Shown: positions 26,029 to 35,027, counted from the first letter of the stretch. The stretch is DNA of 64,000 bases from Candidatus Desulfosporosinus nitrosoreducens (GCF_030954495.1 NZ_JAVHUW010000029.1:1-64000), one strand, 5' to 3'. Notes: generated by a model not told the origin, from the letters alone. Made by a program: numbers and translations.

Positions 26029-26029
26029 G

Positions 26030-26055
26030 ACCTTCCGACGGAAGGTTCTTTTTTT
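26030..26055 (+). terminator. Terminator of metG-tatD
   Basis: Stem ACCTTCC / GGAAGGT with a 3-nt loop, followed by a seven-T run. Confidence 0.9.
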
Positions 26056-26092
26056 GATCTCAGCCTCATACCTTCTGTTAAGGAGGGATGAA

Positions 26093-27109
26093 ATGTATTC
26101 GCTACCGATTACTACGTATTCCGACTATTGGCGGGCAACGAAGACTTGGAGCTCCTACTTGGGCGGCTTGGCAGTGTTTGCGGCCGGTACGAGGTATACG
26201 GCGCTGAGTACCCCCGATGTAACTCAAATCTCACAAGTGTCCTACCAACAATTCAAGCAGCCGCAAAATGTCCCAAAGCCAAAGCTTGAAATTAGTTTTT
26301 TGGATTCCCGGAAAACGATTCCCCGTGTCGGCAATATTAGCCGGGGAGCCTCATATCTGAACGAGGGCAGTTTAAAAGCTCCAAGTCTTGACCAGGACAG
26401 CAGAGAGGTGCCTGGTGATAGCGATTCAAATCCGGTTACAGACAATACGGAGAAGACCAAACAACTTAATGCGAGCCAAGAACAGAATCAATCAGACGCA
26501 TTGACTCAAGAGGAGCTTGGAGAGGGAGCAAATTCAACTGCGATTCAAAGTTCCGGTACCGCTATGACAAATGTCACTGAAATTGTAGATAAAGAAATTC
26601 CTTTTGATACGCAGGTTATTGAGACGGATAAGCTTCTTCCCGGAATGACCCAAGTCCAGGAGGAGGGAGAGAATGGTGTTCTGAGGCAGTTTGTCAAGAC
26701 GTTTGAAGTTGGGGGACAACCTGTAGATCAACAAGTACAGCTTTCCTTTGAGCTTAAAAGTCCTAAGAAAAAAGTTGTGATTCAAAATTCCAAACCGGTT
26801 GTAGGAGAGCACTTCGACTTAGACAAATTGAATGTCAGTAAAACAATAACTGTCGAATCAACAGCTTATACTTATACCGGAAACAAAACGGCGGTAGGTC
26901 TGCCTCCCCGGCAAGGTTTAATTGCCGTAGATCCAAGGGTTATTGCTATGGGGAGTAAAGTATACGTTGAAGGGTATGGCTATGCTATAGCTGCCGATAC
27001 GGGCGGGGATATCCGGGGGAATAGAATAGACGTCTTCTTCTCCACATTACGTCAATGTCTGGACTGGGGGCGGAAACCTGTTCGCATTCACGTTCTAAAA
27101 CCCATATAA
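26093..27109 (+). CDS. G5 and 3D domain cell-wall protein
   Basis: 338 aa from ATG 26093 (AAGGAGG at 6 nt); the frame open from 26000 runs through the terminator and is not coding there. A weak N-terminal hydrophobic segment (about 20-31) is followed by a low-complexity Ser/Gln/Asn linker, a G5-like domain (about 165-240) and a C-terminal 3D domain with Asp residues in AVDPRVI, AADTGG and RIDVFF. 3D domains are a lytic transglycosylase-type fold found in YabE, YocH and YuiC, so peptidoglycan remodelling is likely. It is a diverged neighbour of the YabE gene just downstream. Confidence 0.82.
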   Translation: MYSLPITTYSDYWRATKTWSSYLGGLAVFAAGTRYTALSTPDVTQISQVSYQQFKQPQNVPKPKLEISFLDSRKTIPRVGNISRGASYLNEGSLKAPSLDQDSREVPGDSDSNPVTDNTEKTKQLNASQEQNQSDALTQEELGEGANSTAIQSSGTAMTNVTEIVDKEIPFDTQVIETDKLLPGMTQVQEEGENGVLRQFVKTFEVGGQPVDQQVQLSFELKSPKKKVVIQNSKPVVGEHFDLDKLNVSKTITVESTAYTYTGNKTAVGLPPRQGLIAVDPRVIAMGSKVYVEGYGYAIAADTGGDIRGNRIDVFFSTLRQCLDWGRKPVRIHVLKPI

Positions 27110-27120
27110 TGTAAATTATT

Positions 27121-27149
27121 TTGACAACAGACTACTTATCAATTAAAAT
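27121..27149 (+). promoter_or_regulatory. Promoter of yabE
   Basis: TTGACA, 17-bp spacer, TAAAAT; about 37 nt before the ATG. Confidence 0.7.
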
Positions 27150-27185
27150 GAGGTTGGAAGATTATAAGGGTTTTGGAGGGATTCA

Positions 27186-28355
27186 ATGTTTCAGAATACT
27201 CGAACTTGGGTTTTATCCTTAGTTCGTAAGTCTCCTGTCACGAAACTGCTGATTGTGTTTGTTACTTTTTTCATAATTGGTTCCATAGTTTTAGCTTGCA
27301 ATGTAAAGACAATTAATGCCAGTATTGATGGCAAAACCGTACGGGTAACAACGATTTTTAATACTGTCGGGAAGGCCCTCGCTCATTCGAAATACGAATT
27401 CTATCCGGAAGATGTCGTAGTTCCTGGGCGGGATACCAAAATCACCAATGGAATGACAGTAACAGTAACGAGCAGTATACCTGTTCGTCTCACTGTGGAC
27501 GAACAAACGTTGTCGACAAGGACTACGGCGAAGACCGTGGGCGAAGCGATTAAGGAATTATCGGAACGGTATGGTCTTCAGATAAAAGACGTTGACGAAG
27601 TGAATGAACCTCGCTCTGAGGCTCTAAGCAGTCAAATGGATATTAAAGTGCGCAGAACTGTTCCGGTTGTCGTGCAGGCAGATGGGAAGACGATGGATAC
27701 GTATCTGGCACCGCGCACGGTTGCTGAAGCTTTGAAAAAGCTTAATATCGTTTTGGGGGCCAAAGATAAGGTTTCTTTAGCTTTGAATCACGTTTTAGCG
27801 GCCAATGATCAGCTTCGAGTCATACGGGTGGCGGAACAAATGGAGACAATTCAAGATGAGATCCCCTATCAGACGGTTACTCAACCGGGAGATTATCCCG
27901 TAGGATTGCCTGACAAGGTAATCAGCCGCGGTTCCAATGGATTACAGGAACAGACAGTGCGCTTGACATTGGAAGACGGAAAAGAGGTTAACCGGGAAAT
28001 CCTTGGGCAGCGGGTCTTAGTCGCTCCGACTAATCAATTGGTCTCACGCGGAGCACAAACTTCGGTCTCACGGGGAGGTAAAACAATCAATTTTAAACGT
28101 GCCTATGTAATGCGGGCATCGGCGTACTCTATTCCCGGAACAACATCCACCGGAGCGCCTGTTCGCTGGGGAGTTGTGGCTGTTGATCCCCGAGTGATTC
28201 CCTTAGGGGCCAGTGTTTATGTCGACGGTTATGGAAGCGCTCGCGCTTTGGATACAGGGGGAGCAATTCAGGGAAACCGAATTGATCTGTATATGGATTC
28301 GGAAGACGCTGCGGCTTCCTGGGGAGTCCGAAATGTTTTAGTCTATGTTCAGTGA
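27186..28355 (+). CDS. yabE: YabE-type resuscitation-factor-like protein (DUF348-G5-3D)
   Basis: 389 aa. It has an N-terminal membrane anchor (about 20-37), three DUF348 repeats (about 40-95, 97-155 and 156-210), a G5 domain (about 215-292) and a C-terminal 3D domain with the catalytic-type Asp pattern (AVDPRVI, ALDTGG, RIDLYM). The architecture equals Bacillus YabE, related to actinobacterial Rpf muralytic enzymes. It acts outside the membrane on peptidoglycan. It keeps its place between tatD and rnmV, although other genes intervene before rnmV. ATG behind TTTGGAGGG. Confidence 0.9.
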   Translation: MFQNTRTWVLSLVRKSPVTKLLIVFVTFFIIGSIVLACNVKTINASIDGKTVRVTTIFNTVGKALAHSKYEFYPEDVVVPGRDTKITNGMTVTVTSSIPVRLTVDEQTLSTRTTAKTVGEAIKELSERYGLQIKDVDEVNEPRSEALSSQMDIKVRRTVPVVVQADGKTMDTYLAPRTVAEALKKLNIVLGAKDKVSLALNHVLAANDQLRVIRVAEQMETIQDEIPYQTVTQPGDYPVGLPDKVISRGSNGLQEQTVRLTLEDGKEVNREILGQRVLVAPTNQLVSRGAQTSVSRGGKTINFKRAYVMRASAYSIPGTTSTGAPVRWGVVAVDPRVIPLGASVYVDGYGSARALDTGGAIQGNRIDLYMDSEDAAASWGVRNVLVYVQ

Positions 28356-28402
28356 ATTTGTTAAGCTTAAATCAACGTCATTCTAGAAAATTGATCCGGC
28401 CC

Positions 28403-28440
28403 AAAAACAAGCTTCTGCAACAGTGCAGAGGCTTGTTTTA
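28403..28440 (+). terminator. yabE terminator
   Basis: Stem AAACAAGCTTCTGCA / TGCAGAGGCTTGTTT followed by T residues. Confidence 0.85.
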
Positions 28441-28505
28441 TTCTGCCTTTAATATAATTTTGCCAAATATCTTTTGCGGCATATAAGCAATACGGCGGCT
28501 GCTTT

Positions 28506-28568
28506 TGTCAGAAGGTAATCAATGTAAATGCGCAGGCAGCATTATTGCTATCAGCCGGCTTTTCTTGT
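28506..28568 (+). repeat. Dispersed intergenic repeat, degenerate copy
   Basis: GTCAGAAGGTAAT at the head and GCCGGCTTTTCTT at the tail match the repeat family; the centre is diverged. A further GGGAAGTATAACTTCC fragment follows at about 28577-28592. Confidence 0.4.
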
Positions 28569-28640
28569 ACTTGCTGGGAAGTATAACTTCCGGGCTCAAG
28601 TCATAATCTTTAGGGTAACGAGGAAACGGAGGAGTAAGAA

Positions 28641-29348
28641 ATGCGTCAGCCTATGGCAGTGCTGGGAAAGAAAGCCGCGATTGGTTTTGTGCTGGGTGTT
28701 ATGAGCTTGCTGGTAATCTCGGTATTTTGGCAAGGTTCTGCGGCCGTAGTCGGCCATTTGGACGTCAGTCATGTTGTGATGTTAGATCCCGGGCATGGGG
28801 GATACGATCCTGGAGCAATTTCTTCTCAAGGCGTTTATGAAAAGTCTATAAATCTGCAAATTGCCCAAAAAGTAAAAGAAATGCTTCGTCCTTGTGGAAT
28901 CGAGGTATTTCTTACCCGAGATGAAGATATTGACTATGTGCCCAACGGAGTAAAGGGAAAAACAACCAAAAAACAAATTGATCTTAATCATCGAATTGAA
29001 ATGGCCAGCCAAGCTAAAGCCGACGTTTTTGTCAGTGTTCATGTAAATGCCACCGCTTCAGGCCAAAATTCCGGCGCGGAAACGTTTTATCATTATAAAT
29101 CCGATTCAGGAAAAAAACTTGCCGAATTGATTCAACAAGAACTGATTAAAATACCAGGGATGAATCGAAGAATTGCTAAACCGGGTGATTTTTACATTAT
29201 TAAAAATACGCGTATGCCTGCCGTTATTGTAGAGGTAGGTTATTTATCCAGCATTAAAGAGCAAAAAAAACTTCAGCAATCCTGGTATCAGGAACAGTTG
29301 TCCCGGGCAATAGCTAAAGGTATCGCCAATTATTTTAAAATGCCATAA
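28641..29348 (+). CDS. cwlD: N-acetylmuramoyl-L-alanine amidase, CwlD-like
   Basis: 235 aa Amidase_3 enzyme, the length of B. subtilis CwlD (237). An N-terminal membrane segment (about 11-32) is followed by zinc ligands in LDPGHGG (His about 51), EKSINL (Glu) and VSVHVNA (His), plus the catalytic Glu in IVEVGYLS. CwlD strips peptides from muramic acid during spore cortex synthesis so that PdaA can form muramic lactam. The cwlD assignment rests on length and architecture; another amidase_3 paralogue is possible. Confidence 0.82.
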   Translation: MRQPMAVLGKKAAIGFVLGVMSLLVISVFWQGSAAVVGHLDVSHVVMLDPGHGGYDPGAISSQGVYEKSINLQIAQKVKEMLRPCGIEVFLTRDEDIDYVPNGVKGKTTKKQIDLNHRIEMASQAKADVFVSVHVNATASGQNSGAETFYHYKSDSGKKLAELIQQELIKIPGMNRRIAKPGDFYIIKNTRMPAVIVEVGYLSSIKEQKKLQQSWYQEQLSRAIAKGIANYFKMP

Positions 29349-29458
29349 TTATAAAATAAAGGTTAAATATGACTGCTGAGATTATGATACATAACGTTGT
29401 TTGAAGCGGGGAGAATAAAGTCAGTAACCGAATCTATTCAAAGGAGTTGAAGCGCAGC

Positions 29459-30628
29459 ATGAAACGGTTTCTGACTTTTATGATGAGCAGTACCCTTATT
29501 TTAGGGCTTGCCTTAACGGGATGTTCCAATGTGCCGAATCCTACTCCACCGTCAAATCAAAAAACGACGCAAAGCTCAGAGCCTCCTAAAGCCGAGGCCG
29601 GTGCAACCCGGGATTCTGTCATTGGGGCCGAAAAACGAGTTGTCATGGGATTTTACACCGATCCGGAAGGACCGACACCCGGTTCTAAAGAATCCATGGT
29701 TAAAAATGGGAAGATGCTTGATGAAGTAGCCTTTTTCTGGTATTCCTTTGATGGATCAGGTAAAGTTATCCCGGCGGGAAAAATTGATATGAATGCTAAA
29801 AGCATTGCCCAGAAAAATGGCTCTAAAGCCTATGCTTTAGTCCACAATATGAACTTAAGCGGAAGTGTGGGTTTTGATGCTAATTTAGCACATCGCGTTC
29901 TTTCCAATGCCGGCACAAGATCAAAATTGGTCACGAATCTTGTCAATCTGACGACTAAGGATGGTTGGGACGGAATTTCAGTGGATATTGAGAAGACACC
30001 ACCTGGAGACCGTAACAATTTTTCCGCCTTTGTCGCTGAATTAGGCAAGGCGCTGAAAGCCAAAGATAAAGTTTTAAATATCTCCATTCCGGCCAAGTTT
30101 GTAGATTATCCTTCGGATTTGTGGTCCGGTGCATACGATTATGCGGCAATTGGCAAAGCGGCCGATCAAGTTATTCTTATGACCTATGACGAACACGGAA
30201 TGGGAACAACCCAAGGACCTATTGCTTCTCAAGGATGGGTAGATCGTGTCATCACATTTGCTGTTGGAAAAATTCCGAAAGAAAAAATTATTATGGGCCT
30301 TCCCGTCTATTCTTATGATTGGGGATCAAACAAGCCCTTAATGCCGGATTATCTTTCCCACAGTCAAACAATAGACCGGGCTAAAAAGCATGGGGTGCAA
30401 ATTCTTACAGATCCCAGCGCCAAAGTACCTCAATTTACCTATACGGCTAACGGAGTTCGCCACGAAGTTTATTTTGAAAACACGGCTAGTTTAAGAACAA
30501 AAATGGATTATGCTCTCAAACACAAATTGCATGGCGTAGCTATTTGGCGCTTGGGAATGGAAGATCCTACGATCTGGACATCGCTTATGAAGACATTTGG
30601 AACCAATCAGTCAACGGCGAAGAAATAG
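29459..30628 (+). CDS. Glycoside hydrolase family 18 lipoprotein
   Basis: 389 aa. Lipobox ALTGC (Cys about 22) is followed by a Pro/Ser/Gln linker and a GH18 barrel. The catalytic DxxDxDxE-type motif appears as WDGISVDIEK near 177, and the family MTYDEHG follows near 244. It resembles spore cortex-associated YaaH/YdhD/SleL-type glycosidases but lacks LysM domains. A cortex or cell-wall N-acetylglucosaminidase role is inferred. ATG 29459 is favoured (AAGGAG at 12 nt); TTG 29447 abuts the ribosome binding site. Confidence 0.82.
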   Translation: MKRFLTFMMSSTLILGLALTGCSNVPNPTPPSNQKTTQSSEPPKAEAGATRDSVIGAEKRVVMGFYTDPEGPTPGSKESMVKNGKMLDEVAFFWYSFDGSGKVIPAGKIDMNAKSIAQKNGSKAYALVHNMNLSGSVGFDANLAHRVLSNAGTRSKLVTNLVNLTTKDGWDGISVDIEKTPPGDRNNFSAFVAELGKALKAKDKVLNISIPAKFVDYPSDLWSGAYDYAAIGKAADQVILMTYDEHGMGTTQGPIASQGWVDRVITFAVGKIPKEKIIMGLPVYSYDWGSNKPLMPDYLSHSQTIDRAKKHGVQILTDPSAKVPQFTYTANGVRHEVYFENTASLRTKMDYALKHKLHGVAIWRLGMEDPTIWTSLMKTFGTNQSTAKK

Positions 30629-30680
30629 AGATCATAGGTGTAGAAGTTTGAATAAAATACCTTGGAAAAGGCTTAGTATA

Positions 30681-30715
30681 GAACGAAAGATTTTCTTTCG
30701 TTCTTTCTCTTTTAT
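30681..30715 (+). terminator. Terminator after GH18 gene
   Basis: Stem GAACGAAAG / CTTTCGTTC followed by TTTCTCTTTT. Confidence 0.8.
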
Positions 30716-30735
30716 AAAGACCTAAAGAACTTAAT

Positions 30736-30764
30736 TTGAGTCTTGAGAGATTCTCGGTTAAGAT
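30736..30764 (+). promoter_or_regulatory. Promoter of rnmV-rsmA
   Basis: TTGAGT, 17-bp spacer, TAAGAT, 28 nt before the rnmV start. Confidence 0.6.
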
Positions 30765-30791
30765 AAAAGAGTTGGAACGGAGGAAACGCAG

Positions 30792-31343
30792 ATGATTAAA
30801 GAATTAATTGTGGTTGAAGGAAAAAACGATGCACATGCGGTGCGACTTGCCTTGGGAGACGTCGATATCCTTTGGACGGAAGGCTATGGTCTCAGCAAGG
30901 AAAAATTGGAGTATATAGCTGAAATGGCCAAGCGCCAAGGAGTGATTGTTTTTACGGACCCTGATTCCGTCGGGGAGCAAATCCGCGGTCGGATATGCAA
31001 ACATGTTCCTCAAGCCAAGCATGTGTATCTAAACAAAAAAGTGGCGACGAAACAAGGAGATGTCGGCGTGGAAAATGCGGATATCGAAGAAATCCGTCGT
31101 GCCTTTGCTCATATCCAGCAGGAACAGGAGAGCCCCGGAGAAACTTTTACAATTGGGGATTTATGGTCCGCCGGCCTCGTTGGTTCAAGACGGGCAAGTG
31201 ATTTACGAGCGGTCTTAGGGAGAAAATTAGGGTTAGGGGATACAAATGCCAAACAATTTCTCCACCGCTTAAATCGCTTTGGCATATCCCGGGAGTTGTT
31301 TTTTCAGGCGGTAGAGGAGGTTACCTATGGAGAGCGCAGCTGA
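30792..31343 (+). CDS. rnmV: Ribonuclease M5
   Basis: 183 aa, the normal length. Matures 5S rRNA precursor in Firmicutes. The TOPRIM domain shows the Glu motif VVEGKNDAHAVR at the start and DPDSVGEQIRGRI near 57-69. ATG behind ACGGAGG. It overlaps rsmA by 17 nt, the conserved pair of Bacillus. Confidence 0.95.
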   Translation: MIKELIVVEGKNDAHAVRLALGDVDILWTEGYGLSKEKLEYIAEMAKRQGVIVFTDPDSVGEQIRGRICKHVPQAKHVYLNKKVATKQGDVGVENADIEEIRRAFAHIQQEQESPGETFTIGDLWSAGLVGSRRASDLRAVLGRKLGLGDTNAKQFLHRLNRFGISRELFFQAVEEVTYGERS

Positions 31344-32169
31344 TTATATTCATCGTCTGGTGAAAAGTGGTTCACGTGCTTATAAAGCATTAGGACAGGT
31401 TTTTCTTATTAGTGATCAAGTGATTGAAGGGATTGTTTCAGCCAGTACCTTAGAGCCGGACACGCCCCTTGTGGAAATCGGCCCTGGATTGGGAGTCTTG
31501 ACGAGGGCTTTGGCTCCAAAGGTCACTAAGATGTGGGCCGTTGAATTGGATTGTCAAAAAATTGAGACTCTAACTAAGGAACTGAGGGGATTGGCTATTG
31601 ATTTTGTAAACAAAGACGCTCTTCAGCTCAATCTAAGGGAATTATGGGGAGAGAAAAAAGGATACCTGGTGGGGAATTTGCCTTATTATATTACTAGTCC
31701 TCTCATCATGCACTTTCTGGAGCAAGAAGACGTGTTGAGCGGCATGACAATTATGGTTCAGAAAGAAGTGGCCGATAGGATTGCCGCACCGCCCGGCGGT
31801 AAAACTTATGGAGTTTTGTCCGTAGCTGTTCAGATTTCAGCTCAGGTTACTAAGGTGATGGATGTCCAGCCTGCCGATTTTTGGCCGGCCCCCAAAGTGA
31901 CTTCTTCTGTGCTTCGTTTAGATCTGCGCCCTTATCCGGGGTTTGATGCGGACAAAAAGGAGTTTTTCCGAGTACTTAAAGCTGCCTTCGGCCAACGGCG
32001 CAAAACCTTAGGCAACTCTCTGGCGGCAGGTTTGGCCTTGAGTAAAGGAGATGTTGTCAAGCGAATGCGTGATGCGGGAATTTCAGAGGGACGGCGGGCG
32101 GAATCCCTGAGTATCGAGGAATTTCAAGTTCTGACGAAGGAGTTTGCCCCGCTCCTTCGTTTAAACTAA
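31327..32169 (+). CDS. rsmA: 16S rRNA dimethyladenosine transferase (KsgA)
   Basis: 280 aa. It dimethylates A1518 and A1519 in 16S rRNA using SAM. Seen are GQVFLISDQVI (an unusual form of the usual GQNFL), VEIGPGLGVLTRAL (SAM loop) and the catalytic GNLPYYITS. ATG overlaps rnmV with GGAGGTTACCT upstream. The GQNFL Asn is replaced by Val here, a variation worth noting in a SAM-contact motif. Confidence 0.95.
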   Translation: MESAADYIHRLVKSGSRAYKALGQVFLISDQVIEGIVSASTLEPDTPLVEIGPGLGVLTRALAPKVTKMWAVELDCQKIETLTKELRGLAIDFVNKDALQLNLRELWGEKKGYLVGNLPYYITSPLIMHFLEQEDVLSGMTIMVQKEVADRIAAPPGGKTYGVLSVAVQISAQVTKVMDVQPADFWPAPKVTSSVLRLDLRPYPGFDADKKEFFRVLKAAFGQRRKTLGNSLAAGLALSKGDVVKRMRDAGISEGRRAESLSIEEFQVLTKEFAPLLRLN

Positions 32170-32213
32170 AAAGACTAGGCATGCCTGTTTCTCATTTAGG
32201 CCTGTGACAAGCG

Positions 32214-32239
32214 AAAGCCCTCTGCAGAGGGCTTTTTTT
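32214..32239 (+). terminator. Terminator of rnmV-rsmA
   Basis: Stem AAAGCCCTC / GAGGGCTTT followed by T. Confidence 0.9.
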
Positions 32240-32241
32240 GC

Positions 32242-32290
32242 TGTCAGAAAAGCATAAGGTTTTTAATACTTTCCGCATCAGGCATAAAAT
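32242..32290 (+). repeat. Dispersed intergenic repeat, truncated copy
   Basis: GTCAGAAAAGCATAAGG then TTAATACTTTCCGCAT matches the head of the 33930 copy; the 3' half is missing. Confidence 0.6.
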
Positions 32291-32371
32291 TGGAGGAATT
32301 TTCGAATTATAAGAGAGCGCAAATTCTGAGGGAGAACTATTTTTGCGGACTAAAATTGGGGGAGAAAATGG

Positions 32372-32965
32372 TTGGGTAAGGCAAGTAACCGTCGTTTAAT
32401 GAAATGGTCAAATATTATTGCTACCTTGGCAACGACTGTATTGGCAGTAACGGCTTTAATAACGGTATATTTAACTGTTGCAGCCTGGAAAGTACAGCAG
32501 GAAGCAGCAAGGCCTTATTTTGTTTTAATGGAATCGCCTAAGGTGGATTTGGGGCAGGAGATTAATTTTGAACTGAAGTTTAATAATGTTGGAGTCCATC
32601 CTGCGGTAAATTTATCAAGTGAAACGGTTGTCTTTGATGAGCAGTTAGCCGGCAAACCGATTCACCACGATGAATCGGCGATTGTCAACGAGATCCCTAA
32701 AGATGCTCTGTCCAGCCTGGTAATGACACTTCCGGACAATGCTCTTGATTTCCGGCAAAATGATATAAAGCCCCATTATGTGGTGGTTGATTTACAATAT
32801 GGTGATCCTATTTTAAATAAGGTTTACAGCCAAACTATCTATATGAAATGGAACGGGGTTGAGAAAGGGAAAATTCAACCAACTGTCCATGTGCGTGTGG
32901 AGGAAAAAGCGAAAATATTACAGTATTTTAAAGAGCAAGGGATAGATCCTAAAGTGAGGAGCTAG
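32372..32965 (+). CDS. Membrane-anchored protein of unknown function
   Basis: 197 aa with one N-terminal membrane helix (about 16-38) and a ~155-residue outside domain that looks beta-rich (FELKFNNVGVHPAVNLS, HYVVVDLQYGDP). No family recognised. TTG start with GGGGGAG at 8-9 nt; the ATG at 32368 is out of frame and meets a stop at once. It sits between rsmA and yabG, where Bacillus has nothing, next to a minus-strand glycosyltransferase. No terminator is obvious between the two convergent genes. Confidence 0.65.
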   Translation: MGKASNRRLMKWSNIIATLATTVLAVTALITVYLTVAAWKVQQEAARPYFVLMESPKVDLGQEINFELKFNNVGVHPAVNLSSETVVFDEQLAGKPIHHDESAIVNEIPKDALSSLVMTLPDNALDFRQNDIKPHYVVVDLQYGDPILNKVYSQTIYMKWNGVEKGKIQPTVHVRVEEKAKILQYFKEQGIDPKVRS

Positions 32966-32986
32966 GAGAAGTTTTTCTAACCTTCG

Positions 32987-33904
32987 TCAGTACTTGCTTT
33001 CGTTAGGCTTCTCTTTAAGTTGTTGATCACAAGCTTTAAACATAGATTCCGGAGAGTTGCCAGGAGCAGCCGGAATTCTGGGAATAATAATATGCTGCTC
33101 ATAAAAAATGTCCTGGGCTTTTAGAGCTTGTTGCCATGTTTGCAGCAGGTCAAAGCGCCGTTCCGGATGATAGCCTGATAATTGATGTTTGCCAAGGGAG
33201 CGGGCCGCGGATTGGTTTTGGCTGAGAGTTATTCCCATAAGGCAGTCACCAATAATCGTTTCAGCAATCAGGCGGGCATGACTCCGGTGTTTTCTGGGTG
33301 AGCGCAGGCCTTCATGAGGAATCGATGTGGCCACTTTGATCAGAAGATCATTTTTTTTGGCCCAGTACAAGGTGAGGGGCGGAATGGCAATAGCTTCCGA
33401 AGGGAGAGTCTGTAAGGCCCGTCTGGAAAGGGCATGGGGGCCGTGGGTGGGAGTAGAGAGACCAAGGCTTTTAAAAAGGTCAAGTTCGCGATTGAGCTTG
33501 GCACGAAATTTTAGGACGAGATTGGCAAGCTTTTGGCGGTTTGTAATATAGGGATAACAATTTGTTAAAGCGACATCCACTCCGGAGTTTACTGTTGAGA
33601 TGAGAGCTTGGAGGTTTTGGTAAATGTCGCCGGACATGTCGCCGTCAACGAAGAGGGCCCCGTCGACTCCTAAGTGATGGGCGTAAAGCGCACCTATTGC
33701 TCTGGGAATATCGATGCCCAAAGAATCGGAAAAGAATAATATGTGGATGCGAGCGTCATGAATAGAACGGGTCAGCTCTAAAGTCCGATCCGTACACCCG
33801 TTAAGAACTAAAATAATATAATCAACCGGAAGGCGCAAAACTGTCGTTAATACTGCCAAGATGCTCTTTTCCTCGTTTTTTGCGGGTATAACTGCTGCGA
33901 ACAT
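32987..33904 (-). CDS. Family 2 glycosyltransferase
   Basis: 305 aa GT-A fold. The nucleotide-sugar site begins VIPAKNEEKSI at the N-terminus, with the DxD metal motif in FVDGDMSGD near 94-100. There are no clear membrane helices, so it is probably cytosolic. Acceptor unknown. Start ATG 33904 follows GGGGGA; the frame is open to 33940. It is an insertion on the opposite strand between rsmA and yabG; repeat copies lie just beyond its 5' end. Confidence 0.83.
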   Translation of the reverse strand: MFAAVIPAKNEEKSILAVLTTVLRLPVDYIILVLNGCTDRTLELTRSIHDARIHILFFSDSLGIDIPRAIGALYAHHLGVDGALFVDGDMSGDIYQNLQALISTVNSGVDVALTNCYPYITNRQKLANLVLKFRAKLNRELDLFKSLGLSTPTHGPHALSRRALQTLPSEAIAIPPLTLYWAKKNDLLIKVATSIPHEGLRSPRKHRSHARLIAETIIGDCLMGITLSQNQSAARSLGKHQLSGYHPERRFDLLQTWQQALKAQDIFYEQHIIIPRIPAAPGNSPESMFKACDQQLKEKPNESKY

Positions 33905-33929
33905 CTTTGGTCCCCCTTTTTGATACTTG

Positions 33930-34022
33930 TCAGAAAGCATGACTTCAGTAATACTTTCTGCAGCATGAGTGCAACTAACGGTTTCTGCTCCCGCAAGCTC
34001 GGCACAGGCCGGGTTTTCTTTA
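33930..34022 (+). repeat. Dispersed intergenic repeat, full copy
   Basis: Head GTCAGAAAGCATGACTTCAG and TAATACTTTCTGC, tail CTCGGCACAGGCCGGGTTTT. Aligns over ~90 bp with 1891-1980. It partly overlaps the promoter region of the glycosyltransferase. Confidence 0.8.
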
Positions 34023-34026
34023 TACA

Positions 34027-34110
34027 GTCGGAAAGCAGCTTTCGGCTAACTGCTTTCCTTCCGCATAAGGGCAACCAGGAGGCCGTCTGAGCCAGCCAGG
34101 TTTTCTTTAC
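34027..34110 (+). repeat. Dispersed intergenic repeat, tandem degenerate copy
   Basis: Head hairpin GGAAAGCAG / CTGCTTTCC, tail AGCCAGCCAGGTTTTCTTTA. Same layout as the neighbouring copy but with a diverged head, so a tandem pair. Confidence 0.6.
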
Positions 34111-34183
34111 TTAATCGCTATAGTATATGCCGTTTGATGTTGCACGACATAAGATATAGCGAAAAGGGAAAGGAGGTTAGCCT

Positions 34184-35020
34184 ATGTTTCGTGTCGGAGA
34201 TATTGTAGCTAGACTCTCTCATCAGCAAGATATTTATTTTCATATTGTGAATATTAACATTAGCAATAATGGGGAGCGTTCAGCAATGATTAAAGGGCTT
34301 AACTTAAGACTATTGGCGGATGCTCCGTTTACAGATCTCGTTCCGAAAAGTCCGGCAGAAATTATGAATTACGAACGGGAAGATAATAAGATGATCTATC
34401 AGAAGTTACACAGACTTACAAGTCAGAGAAAGGCTGAGCAAGATGATCTAAAGGAATATTTTGAGATACCCGGCAGGGTGCTGCAGCTGGACGGCGATCA
34501 AGATTATTTAAACCAATGTATTAGAACTTATCGGCAAATGGGAATTGAAGCCAGAGGAATTTGTAAAAGTGAGACCGAGCAGCCAAAAGTTATCCGCAAA
34601 ATCCTGCAGGAAAACCCGACGGATATTTTGGTTTTAACAGGGCATGATGGCTTTCTGAGTGGGAAAAAGGATTTCCATAGTATGGACAGCTATCGGAGTT
34701 CCCGCTATTTTGTAGAGTCAGTCCTTGAGGCGCGACGATTTCAGCCTAACAGGGATAGTTTGGTGATTTTTGCCGGGGCCTGTCAATCAAACTACGAGGC
34801 TATCCTGGCAGCAGGCGCCAATTTTGCCTCATCTCCTAAGCGTATGCTGATTCATGCTTTTGACCCGGTTTTTGTTGTGGAACGAATTGCTTTTACGCCT
34901 ATGGATCAAATCGTCGCAGTCAAAGATATTTTAATGCATACGATCACGGGAACGGATGGGGTTGGCGGTGTGGAGACGCGAGGCCAGATGCGGCGGGGAT
35001 ACCCGAGAAGTCCCTATTAA
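34184..35020 (+). CDS. yabG: Sporulation-specific protease YabG
   Basis: 278 aa, close to Bacillus YabG (290). YabG is a mother-cell (sigma-K) cysteine-type protease that trims coat proteins and, in clostridia, processes germination proteins. The family start MFRVGDIVARLSHQQDIYF, LTGHDG near 151, and FAGACQSNYEAILAAGANFASSP near 201 (candidate His and Cys catalytic residues) are present. ATG behind AAAGGAGG. It keeps the rsmA-yabG order but with two inserted genes. Confidence 0.95.
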   Translation: MFRVGDIVARLSHQQDIYFHIVNINISNNGERSAMIKGLNLRLLADAPFTDLVPKSPAEIMNYEREDNKMIYQKLHRLTSQRKAEQDDLKEYFEIPGRVLQLDGDQDYLNQCIRTYRQMGIEARGICKSETEQPKVIRKILQENPTDILVLTGHDGFLSGKKDFHSMDSYRSSRYFVESVLEARRFQPNRDSLVIFAGACQSNYEAILAAGANFASSPKRMLIHAFDPVFVVERIAFTPMDQIVAVKDILMHTITGTDGVGGVETRGQMRRGYPRSPY

Positions 35021-35027
35021 AAATGTT

